DNA of 64,000 bases from the NCBI GenBank assembly GCA_024637045.1, contig JAGXFX010000003.1:1-64000 (forward strand). Direction: 5' to 3'. Source of the DNA: Soehngenia sp. GTDB lineage: Bacteria; Bacillota; Clostridia; Tissierellales; Tissierellaceae. Position 1 is the stretch's first letter. Each line of letters begins with the position of its first letter. Positions 57,471-64,000 of this stretch are shown here, one piece after another. Under the pieces are notes generated by a model. The model did no database searches and was not told the origin of the DNA. It saw only the letters and a program-made list of their open reading frames with translations. The position numbers were made by a program, and so were the translations under genes.

Positions 57471-57516
57471 ACAGCCCTGCAAAATCTGCACCGTGCAAAT
57501 TTTGCAGGGCTGTTTT
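57471..57516 (+). terminator. Strong terminator after the second regulator
   Basis: ACAGCCCTGCAAAAT and ATTTTGCAGGGCTGT are perfectly complementary across 13 bases; the loop contains its own small TGCA-TGCA pairing. TTTTA follows. Confidence 0.85.
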
Positions 57517-57594
57517 ATGTCAAAATTCAATCTTTGTTGTTTTGACTTTGTACGAAAACCAGTAATATACACATTGTTTGCTTCATGACATATT

Positions 57595-57610
57595 TGGCAT
57601 GGCTCTTGCA
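57595..57610 (+). promoter_or_regulatory. Sigma-54 promoter (-24/-12) of the GltS/FtcD unit
   Basis: TGGCATGGCTCTTGCA fits the TGGCAC-N5-TTGC consensus and shares TGGCAT-N5-TTGCA with the TRAP promoter at 31984. It lies 123 bases before the GltS-type gene. Confidence 0.78.
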
Positions 57611-57732
57611 ATTAGTTAAGTTTGATATTATTTAATATTTAGTTAATTCAATACAAGGAGGGAAGAAGGAAGAGGAAAGTTGTTCGGTACGAATACATAC
57701 TGTTTAAAAAACTCAAAAACTAGGAGGATGTC

Positions 57733-58971
57733 ATGAACTTTGAACTTATTGATGGTATTACTACGATTAATGTAAACTCAGCGGTAACTTTGGCTTTTGC
57801 TGCATCATTATTGCTTTTAGGTTATTTTGTGAAGAACAAGGTAACTCTACTGGATAAGTATTGTATCCCTGCGCCGGTAATCGGGGGTTTCATATTTATG
57901 TTTATTACTTGGATTGGCTACTTGACTGGAGCATTTTCATTTAGCTTCGACAACATATTCCAAAATACTTTTATGCTTGCTTTCTTTACAACTGTTGGTC
58001 TTGGTGCCAGCTACAAGCTTCTTGTAAAGGGTGGGAAATTACTTATTGTATACTGGCTAATTGCCGGAGTTGTATCAATACTTCAGAACACTTTGGGAAT
58101 TGGTCTCTCCATGGTACTAGATCTTGAAGCGCCATATGCGCTTTTAGCAAGTGCAATTTCCATGATAGGTGGACACGGAGCAGCTCTTTCCTATGGTACT
58201 ACCTTTGGAGAAATGGGATATGAAGCTGCACCACTTGTTGGAGCGGCGGCAGCAACATTTGGTCTTATATCTGCGGTTCTAATTGGTGGACCACTGGGCA
58301 GAAGGTTGATTGTAAAAAACAATCTTACGCCTGATGAAGATTCAGCATTTGATTCATCTGTAACTGATATCAACGTGGCTACAGGTGAAAAACTAAGCTC
58401 GCTTGATATTATGAAAAATGTATCTGTAATTTTCATATGTATGGCGTTTGGTACAATAATAGCTGGCTGGATCGGCAATTTAATCAACATGGGATTCCCT
58501 ACATATGTAGGTGCGATGTTTGTAGCAGTAATAGTGAGAAACCTTAATGAAAAGATTCATATGTACAGATTTGATTTTGGATTGGTTGATGAAATCGGAA
58601 ACGTAACCCTTAACATCTACTTGTCACTAGCTCTTATGACATTGAAGCTTTGGGAACTATCAGGACTAATAGGTGGAGTATTCATTGTAGTTATGTCACA
58701 AGTACTTTTAGTTTCACTCCTGGCATACTTTGTAGTATTCAGAATCCTTGGAAAGAACTACGACGCAGCAGTTATGTGTGCAGGCCTTTGTGGTCACGGC
58801 CTGGGAGCTACTCCTTCAGCAATAGTTAACATGACGGCAGTAAACGAAAAATATGGAATGAGCAGGAAGGCCATGATGATAGTTCCAATAGTTGGTGCTT
58901 TCCTTGTGGATGTTATTTACCAGCCTCAAACAATATGGTTTATAAAAACCTTTGTTGAAAATTTGATGTAA
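57733..58971 (+). CDS. Sodium/glutamate symporter (GltS) family transporter
   Basis: The 412-residue membrane protein has about 10-12 segments. Both inverted halves carry the GltS signatures: IGGHGAALSYGTTFGEMGY and GHGLGATPSAIVNM. GltS proteins import glutamate or related dicarboxylic amino acids with sodium. AGGAGG precedes the ATG. It is followed 56 bases later by ftcD. The context argues for a glutamate derivative such as N-formimino-glutamate as substrate; that is inference. Confidence 0.9.
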   Translation: MNFELIDGITTINVNSAVTLAFAASLLLLGYFVKNKVTLLDKYCIPAPVIGGFIFMFITWIGYLTGAFSFSFDNIFQNTFMLAFFTTVGLGASYKLLVKGGKLLIVYWLIAGVVSILQNTLGIGLSMVLDLEAPYALLASAISMIGGHGAALSYGTTFGEMGYEAAPLVGAAAATFGLISAVLIGGPLGRRLIVKNNLTPDEDSAFDSSVTDINVATGEKLSSLDIMKNVSVIFICMAFGTIIAGWIGNLINMGFPTYVGAMFVAVIVRNLNEKIHMYRFDFGLVDEIGNVTLNIYLSLALMTLKLWELSGLIGGVFIVVMSQVLLVSLLAYFVVFRILGKNYDAAVMCAGLCGHGLGATPSAIVNMTAVNEKYGMSRKAMMIVPIVGAFLVDVIYQPQTIWFIKTFVENLM

Positions 58972-59027
58972 ATCAATTAGATTATAACTAGAAAGTATTT
59001 TACTTCTAGAAAAAAATGGAGGTTGCT

Positions 59028-59927
59028 ATGAGAAAATTAATGGAATGTGTACCAAATTTCAGTGAGGGTAGAGACGAAGCTTTAGTTGAGAAAATCATAG
59101 ATGAGGTCAGAAAGATTGAAGGCATAACAATTCTTGACTATTCATCTGACAAGGATCACAACAGAACAGTTCTTACCATGATTGGATCTCCTGAAAAAAT
59201 AAAGGAAGCTGCAATCAATACAGCTAAAAAAGCTGCAGAGCTTATAGACATGTCAAAGCATGAAGGCGCTCATCCTAGAATGGGAGCTACAGATGTTATT
59301 CCATTCACTCCGGTATCAAATGTTACTATTGAGGAATGCAAGGAAGTTGCAAATGAAGTAGGAGCTGAAATTGGAAGCTGGGGAATACCAGTATATCTAT
59401 ATGAAGATTCAGCATCAAAACCTGAAAGACAAAATCTTGCGAAGGTAAGAAAAGGGCAGTACGAAGGTTTCTTTGACAAGATCAAGGAAGAAGAGTGGAA
59501 GCCTGACTTCGGACCACAGGAAATGAATCTTAAGAGTGGTTGTACTGCTGTAGGTGCAAGAGTTCCACTAGTAGCATTTAACATTAACCTGGACACTCCT
59601 GATGTTGAAATTGCAAATGCAATTGCTAAGAAGGTAAGACATATAGGTGGAGGACTTAGATTTGTTAAAGGTATTGGTCTTAAGCTTGAAGAAAGAAATC
59701 AAACCCAGGTTTCAATGAACCTTGTTAACTTCGAAAAAACTTCAGTATACCAGGCTTTCGAAATGGTTAAGATGGAAGCAAGAAGATATGGTGTCAGTAT
59801 AGTTGGCAGTGAAGTTATCGGAACCATTCCAATGAAATCTCTTCTTGATGTTGCTGAGTACTACCTGCAAATTGAGAACTTTGGCATTGATCAGATTCTA
59901 GAGAAAAGATTGTTGGATGAACAATAA
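59028..59927 (+). CDS. ftcD: Glutamate formimidoyltransferase
   Basis: FtcD moves the formimino group of N-formimino-L-glutamate to tetrahydrofolate, giving glutamate and 5-formimino-THF. The 299-residue protein begins MRKLMECVPNFSEGRD and contains DHNRTVLTMIG, HEGAHPRMGATDVIPF and GVQ-type residues GLKLEERNQTQVSMNLV. It has the length of the stand-alone bacterial enzyme. ATG 59028 follows TGGAGG by 5 bases; an ATG 12 bases earlier overlaps it. A terminator separates it from the cyclodeaminase. Confidence 0.95.
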   Translation: MRKLMECVPNFSEGRDEALVEKIIDEVRKIEGITILDYSSDKDHNRTVLTMIGSPEKIKEAAINTAKKAAELIDMSKHEGAHPRMGATDVIPFTPVSNVTIEECKEVANEVGAEIGSWGIPVYLYEDSASKPERQNLAKVRKGQYEGFFDKIKEEEWKPDFGPQEMNLKSGCTAVGARVPLVAFNINLDTPDVEIANAIAKKVRHIGGGLRFVKGIGLKLEERNQTQVSMNLVNFEKTSVYQAFEMVKMEARRYGVSIVGSEVIGTIPMKSLLDVAEYYLQIENFGIDQILEKRLLDEQ

Positions 59928-59947
59928 ACAATGAGCTTTACGGCTTT

Positions 59948-59976
59948 TAGGCTCGCCATGTGCGAGCCTATTTTTT
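59948..59976 (+). terminator. Terminator between ftcD and the cyclodeaminase gene
   Basis: TAGGCTCGC and GCGAGCCTA pair across a 5-base loop, followed by TTTTTT. This would limit read-through to the downstream genes. Confidence 0.85.
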
Positions 59977-60015
59977 AAGGGTGTTGAGATAAAATTTTAA
60001 AACAGGAGGCATAAA

Positions 60016-60579
60016 ATGGATTACAAAGATATAATGGAATTAATACTTGATACAGATGATGTTACAGTTGGAGGCGGAAGTGCTTCAGCATTATCAGGTG
60101 CTTTGGCTTGTGGATTGATTGGAATGGTTTGTAAGCTTTCAACTAAGAAGGATTACGGGATTGCACCTGATAGACAATTAGAAATAGCTAAGGAGCTTGA
60201 GGATATCAGAGACAAGTTATTGACTGGTATTGTAGATGATGCAAATGCATATGGTGTAATAATCAATGCTTTCAAGCTTCCCAAAGAGACAGATGAAGAG
60301 AAGGAAGAGAGAAAAAGAGCTATTGCAAATGCTGGAGTAGTTGGAGCAACTGCACCAATGGAAAATGCCAAGCTCTGCAGGAGAGTCTACGAAATTGGGA
60401 TTGAGCTGGATGGTAAGACTAATCCAAATTGCAATTCTGATTTGGTAATAGGTTATGAGCTTGCCAAGGGTGGAACAAATGGATGTATTATGAATATTGA
60501 AGCAAATCTTCCTTTGGTGAAGGATGAAGCTAAGATTCGGGAGTTTAACAATGCAATTAAGGATTTAAAAATCGACTAA
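60016..60579 (+). CDS. Formimidoyltetrahydrofolate cyclodeaminase family
   Basis: The 187-residue protein matches the FTCD_C / cyclodeaminase fold: VTVGGGSASALSGALACGLIGMV, DANAYGVIINAFKLPK and a terminal GYELAKGGTNGCIMNIEANLP. It would convert 5-formimino-THF to 5,10-methenyl-THF with release of ammonia, completing the FtcD step. AGGAGG precedes the ATG. hutD follows 42 bases later. Confidence 0.92.
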   Translation: MDYKDIMELILDTDDVTVGGGSASALSGALACGLIGMVCKLSTKKDYGIAPDRQLEIAKELEDIRDKLLTGIVDDANAYGVIINAFKLPKETDEEKEERKRAIANAGVVGATAPMENAKLCRRVYEIGIELDGKTNPNCNSDLVIGYELAKGGTNGCIMNIEANLPLVKDEAKIREFNNAIKDLKID

Positions 60580-60621
60580 TTAAGAGTATGTTTTTCAATA
60601 ATTAAAGGCAAGGTGTTTATT

Positions 60622-61209
60622 ATGAAAGAAAGAATAATAACAAAAGAGGAATTTACTACAACAAAATGGGCTGGTGGTGAAACAACTCAATTGACAATTT
60701 ATCCTGAGGATGCAATTTTTTCTGAGAGAGATTTCCTGTGGAGAATTTCATCAGCTACATTTACTGGCACTGAATCAAAATTCTCAGATTTCAGTGGATA
60801 TCAAAGATATATTCTTCCCTTGGAAGGAACACTCAGTGTTGCTCACAAAGGTCTGTACAGCAGGGAACTGAAAAAGTTTGAAGTGGAATACTTTGATGGA
60901 TCGTGGGAAACATCTTCAGAGAATTCGTCAGACTGCAGGGATTACAACTTTATCGTAAAAAACGGTAATCTTGCCAAGATGCAGATTCTAAATGAAGGTG
61001 GAAATTATCTTCTTAAGGCTTCGGAAGTTGTGACATTATTCTCAACTCATGATTTTATGATTGAGCTTGCTGGTGGAGAGAAAAGAGAGATTGAAGGATT
61101 CTCACTTCTGGTTCTAGAAATTGAGCAGGAAGAAAAGATTAAAATTAAGAGTTCTGGAGCACCAATTATATTAACTGAGTTTTCAATAGATAACAAAAAA
61201 ATCAAATAA
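60622..61209 (+). CDS. hutD: HutD family protein
   Basis: The 195-residue protein is a bicupin-like HutD: WAGGETTQLTIYPEDAIF, FLWRISSATFTGTESKFSDFSGYQRYILPLEG and a late GGEKREIEGFS. HutD was linked to control of histidine utilisation and shown to bind N-formyl-glutamate in Pseudomonas (recollection). Its presence next to FtcD supports a formimino/formyl-glutamate role. ATG 60622 has AAGG-type spacing; a GTG at 60613 is an alternative. A 40-bp palindromic terminator follows. Confidence 0.88.
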   Translation: MKERIITKEEFTTTKWAGGETTQLTIYPEDAIFSERDFLWRISSATFTGTESKFSDFSGYQRYILPLEGTLSVAHKGLYSRELKKFEVEYFDGSWETSSENSSDCRDYNFIVKNGNLAKMQILNEGGNYLLKASEVVTLFSTHDFMIELAGGEKREIEGFSLLVLEIEQEEKIKIKSSGAPIILTEFSIDNKKIK

Positions 61210-61220
61210 TACATCAACTA

Positions 61221-61263
61221 ATAATTCAGGCTACTGTAAATTTACAGTAGCCTGAATTATTTT
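61221..61263 (+). terminator. Perfect 40-bp palindromic terminator
   Basis: The 20 bases ATAATTCAGGCTACTGTAAA at 61221 are followed directly by their exact reverse complement, then TTTG. No loop is needed at DNA level; in RNA the centre opens. Confidence 0.8.
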
Positions 61264-61389
61264 GCACAAAATAGGCAAAATGGTTGTGGAGGTAAAGAAC
61301 AAAAGAGTATATTCATACATTACGGGTATAAATATAAATGTGAAAACAGATAGATAATACTAGAATACCAATACATTGGAGGTTTTATT

Positions 61390-62277
61390 ATGAATGATAA
61401 ACAAAGAGATATTATGAAAAATGGCAAAGGTTTTGTAGCTGCGCTGGATCAGAGTGGTGGAAGTACTCCAAAAGCACTGTTGGGCTATGGGGTAACTAAA
61501 GACAAGTATGACAATGATGAAGAAATGTTTGATTTAGTGCATGAAATGAGAACTAGGATCATAACAAGTCCAGGATTTAAATCAGAACATGTATTGGCAG
61601 CTATTCTTTTTGAACATACTATGGACCGAAAGGTAGAAGGCATGTTTACGGCGGATTATTTATGGGAGAAAAAGGGAATAGTTCCAATTCTTAAGGTAGA
61701 TAAGGGACTGGCAGATGAAGAAGAGGGCGTACAGCTTATGAAACCAATTCCAGAGCTGCGAGAGTTACTGGATCGAGCAGTTGAGAAAAAGATTTTTGGC
61801 ACCAAAATGAGATCGGTAATTAAAAAGGCTAATCCAGAATCGATTAGAAGAATTGTTCAGCAGCAATTTGAAATAGGGAATCAAATAATGGCAAAGGGCT
61901 TGGTCCCTATTCTAGAACCGGAAGTTGATATTAATAGTGAAGATAAAAGGGAATCTGAAGAGATACTCAAGAAAGAGTTACTAAAGCACCTGGATACACT
62001 TTCAGAAGGGCAAGAGGTTATGTTAAAACTTTCATTACCTAGTGAAGATGGTTTTTATTCTGAATTGATTGATCATCCAAAAGTTATGCGTGTTGTTGCT
62101 TTATCAGGCGGTTACAGCAGAGAAGATGCTGTAAGACTCCTTTATAACAACCCGGGTTTAATTGCAAGTTTTTCAAGAGCGCTTTCGGAAGGCTTAAGTG
62201 TTGATCAAAGTGAGAAAGAGTTCAATGATATGTTGGGCAATTCAATTACTGAGATATATAGTGCCTCAATCGCCTAA
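61390..62277 (+). CDS. fda: Class I fructose-bisphosphate aldolase
   Basis: The 295-residue protein matches the bacterial class I aldolase of the Staphylococcus Fda type, which cleaves fructose-1,6-bisphosphate through a lysine Schiff base. Seen: [47 protein letters not shown] and [17 protein letters not shown] precedes the ATG. It is monocistronic, with a terminator downstream. Confidence 0.93.
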   Translation: MNDKQRDIMKNGKGFVAALDQSGGSTPKALLGYGVTKDKYDNDEEMFDLVHEMRTRIITSPGFKSEHVLAAILFEHTMDRKVEGMFTADYLWEKKGIVPILKVDKGLADEEEGVQLMKPIPELRELLDRAVEKKIFGTKMRSVIKKANPESIRRIVQQQFEIGNQIMAKGLVPILEPEVDINSEDKRESEEILKKELLKHLDTLSEGQEVMLKLSLPSEDGFYSELIDHPKVMRVVALSGGYSREDAVRLLYNNPGLIASFSRALSEGLSVDQSEKEFNDMLGNSITEIYSASIA

Positions 62278-62331
62278 CGGTTATACTGACGGAGTTCTCA
62301 ATTGAGAAATAGATCTTAAAAATTAAATTTG

Positions 62332-62376
62332 ACAGACATACCTCTAGTACTTGGAGCGGTATGTCTGTTTTATTTT
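62332..62376 (+). terminator. Terminator after the aldolase gene
   Basis: ACAGACATACC and GGTATGTCTGT flank a 15-base loop, followed by TTATTTTA. A separate palindrome TTCTCAATTGAGAA lies at 62295-62308. Confidence 0.85.
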
Positions 62377-62443
62377 ACTAAAAAGTATTATAATATGAAA
62401 GTAGGTATTTATGATTACAAGTAACCATTTAGGAGGCATGGAA

Positions 62444-63286
62444 ATGAGGAAAATAAGAACAGAAGAACTTATTCCTATAATCAAAGAACTATGCAAAAAA
62501 GCTTGCTATGAATTAGAAAATGAATTAGTCGATAAACTAAAAGAGTCCTTTGAGGAGGAAGAATCAGAATTAGGTAAGGAAGTACTTGATGAATTGATTG
62601 AGAATGCTGAATATGCTAAGGAAAATCAAGTAGCTTCTTGTCAGGATACAGGAATTACAGTTGTACATATGGAAATAGGTCAGGAAGTAGTTTGGGAAGG
62701 AATGTATTTATATGATGCTGTAAATGAAGGCGTTAGGCAAGGATATGAAGAGGGTTATCTCAGGAAATCTGTTGTTGGAGATCCGCTTATAAGAGAAAAC
62801 ACAGGTGATAATACTCCTGCAGTCATAAGAACGGATATCGTTGAAGGGGATAAGGTAAAAATTGTTGTCATGCCTAAGGGAGCTGGCAGTGAAAACATGA
62901 GTAGATTAAAAATGCTAACCCCTGCCGATGGTTCTGAAGGTGTTAAGAGCTTTGTACTAGAAACAATAAGACTAGCAGGTGGTAAAGCATGTCCTCCGCT
63001 GATTGTTGGAGTAGGAATAGGCGGAACAATGGATTATGCTGCCTGGTTATCAAAAAGGGCACTTCAGAGACCTTTAGGTGAGGCAAACAAGGCAGAACAC
63101 TTAAAGAAATTAGAGCTGGAACTTTTGGAGGAAATTAACAAAACGGGTATTGGACCATTGGGATTAGGTGGTACGGTAACAGCTTTAGATGTAAATATCG
63201 AAGCATTTCCGTGCCATATTGCAAGCTTGCCTGTCGCGGTGAATTTACAATGCAACTCCAGCAGACATGCAGTGGTAACCATATAA
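62444..63286 (+). CDS. Fumarate hydratase class I, alpha subunit
   Basis: The 280-residue alpha subunit of the two-part iron-sulfur fumarase (or close L-tartrate dehydratase) carries the cluster cysteines in VASCQDTG, GGKACPP and NLQCNSSRH. It also shows GVGIGGTMDYAAWLSKRAL and GIGPLGLGGTVTALDV. ATG 62444 follows AGGAGG by 7 bases; ATG 62438 is too close. The beta gene follows after 23 bases. Aldolase, fumarase and malic enzyme nearby favour fumarase over tartrate use. Confidence 0.92.
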   Translation: MRKIRTEELIPIIKELCKKACYELENELVDKLKESFEEEESELGKEVLDELIENAEYAKENQVASCQDTGITVVHMEIGQEVVWEGMYLYDAVNEGVRQGYEEGYLRKSVVGDPLIRENTGDNTPAVIRTDIVEGDKVKIVVMPKGAGSENMSRLKMLTPADGSEGVKSFVLETIRLAGGKACPPLIVGVGIGGTMDYAAWLSKRALQRPLGEANKAEHLKKLELELLEEINKTGIGPLGLGGTVTALDVNIEAFPCHIASLPVAVNLQCNSSRHAVVTI

Positions 63287-63309
63287 TTGTAGAATGAGGA
63301 GAGATAAAT

Positions 63310-63855
63310 ATGAAAGTAAAACTTCCATTGACAAGGGAGGTTGTCGAAGAACTCAACATAGGAGATGTACTAGAACTTACAGGATACTTATATACGGCAA
63401 GAGACGCTGCACATAAGAGGATGGTTGAAACCATAGAAAGAGGAGGCAAACCACCGATAGAATTGGATAATCAGACGATATTTTATGCTGCTCCATGTCC
63501 GGCTCCGCCAGATAAGCCGATTGGTTCAATAGGTCCTACAACAAGCGTTAGAATGGACCCATACGTTGAGACTTTATTAAAAGAAGGACTTATTGCCATG
63601 ATTGGAAAGGGTGATAGATCTTATTATATCCCACCTTTAATGAAGAAATATAAGGCGGTATACCTGCTGGGCTTAGGTGGAGCTGCAGCAATTATGGCCA
63701 GAAAAGTTAAGGAAGCTAGAGAAATTGCCTATGTGGATTTAGGAGCAGAGTCAATTAAAGAGCTATATGTTGAGAATTTGAAGGTGATAGTTGGTATTGA
63801 TACAAAAGGACGTATTCTTCAGGAAGAAGGCATTGCAAAATATAGAAAGATTTAA
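63310..63855 (+). CDS. Fumarate hydratase class I, beta subunit
   Basis: The 181-residue beta subunit matches the C-terminal half of class I fumarase: LTGYLYTARDAAHKRM, YAAPCPAPPDKPIGSIGPTTSVRMD and MIGKGDRS. GAGGAG precedes the ATG. Together with the alpha subunit it interconverts fumarate and malate. Confidence 0.93.
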   Translation: MKVKLPLTREVVEELNIGDVLELTGYLYTARDAAHKRMVETIERGGKPPIELDNQTIFYAAPCPAPPDKPIGSIGPTTSVRMDPYVETLLKEGLIAMIGKGDRSYYIPPLMKKYKAVYLLGLGGAAAIMARKVKEAREIAYVDLGAESIKELYVENLKVIVGIDTKGRILQEEGIAKYRKI

Positions 63856-63962
63856 ATAATCAGTTATAGACCAGATAGATAGTTTTATATCTGGATAAAT
63901 ACAATACTTAGGTAGAATAAATCGAAGACGATGTTTATGTTAAAAGGAGCAGGTGATTGCAT

Positions 63963-64000
63963 ATGAATTTAAGAGAAGAAGCGCTCAAATTACACAGGGA
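63963..64000 (+). CDS. Probable NAD-dependent malic enzyme, N-terminus (runs off the window)
   Basis: ATG 63963 after AAAGGAG starts MNLREEALKLHR, then leaves the window. This matches the usual start of bacterial malic enzymes, and malate from the adjacent fumarase would be its substrate. Only 12 residues are visible, so the identification rests on the opening motif and context. Confidence 0.6.
   Translation, partial: MNLREEALKLHR

Noticed and set aside
57733..61209. A complete histidine-degradation operon
   Set aside because: Histidase, urocanase and imidazolonepropionase are absent from the window; only the formimino-transfer steps and HutD are here.
1..64000. CRISPR arrays, tRNA and rRNA genes
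   Set aside because: No regularly spaced repeat array, cloverleaf-like sequence or rRNA segment was recognised on either strand by reading alone.

Overview
The window is AT-rich, densely coded, mostly plus-strand DNA with strong Shine-Dalgarno sites and many hairpin/T-tract terminators. AddAB, an S-layer-homology (SLH) surface protein, TRAP transport, a two-subunit iron-sulfur fumarase, and several GGDEF/HD-GYP proteins point to an anaerobic, low-GC, probably motile member of the Clostridia (Peptostreptococcales/Tissierellales-like). That placement is inference from gene content; no rRNA or tRNA gene is visible.

Layout. 1-480: tail of an IS1182-like transposase and its debris. 506-8491: ADP-ribosylglycohydrolase, addB, addA, closed by a perfect palindromic terminator. 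8545-9219 (minus): a small FAD/NAD oxidoreductase. 9587-17410: a DNA-transaction cluster with a beta-rich protein of unknown function, two tandem PLD-nuclease/SF2-helicase fusions, a HIT protein, a uracil-DNA-glycosylase-like protein and a small protein with an apparent ACG start. 17597-25328: DegV and a 2170-residue multidomain SLH surface protein. 25409-26568: graveyard of two different IS21-family elements around a UPF0316 membrane protein. 26935-28341: CBS protein and AhpD-like protein. 28517-35061: sensor kinase, NtrC-type regulator, sigma-54 promoter and TRAP transporter dctP-dctQ-dctM.

35915-45118 looks like a former signalling operon: DUF4230 protein, dual-domain KaiC-like ATPase, receiver/PAS/GGDEF/HD-GYP protein, and a GAF/PAS3/GGDEF/HD-GYP protein. 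It is damaged twice. The KaiC gene carries one extra T in an 8-T run, and the last gene is split by a 2567-bp IS21-family element (39893-42459) with a 7-bp target duplication. Removing the element and one duplication copy restores the frame exactly.

45272-52045: thioesterase, molybdopterin-fold lipoprotein, a third GGDEF/HD-GYP protein, an SLH protein, a CMD-family protein and DUF302. 52338-61209: a Tm-1-like protein and its TIM-barrel partner, a second sensor kinase/NtrC pair, and behind a second sigma-54 promoter a GltS-type transporter, glutamate formimidoyltransferase, cyclodeaminase and HutD. This reads as uptake and use of formiminoglutamate or a relative. 61390-64000: class I fructose-bisphosphate aldolase, fumarase alpha and beta, and the start of a probable malic enzyme.

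Two themes recur. First, two independent modules of periplasmic-binding-domain kinase + NtrC regulator + sigma-54 promoter + transporter. Second, repeated IS21-family activity that has broken at least one gene.
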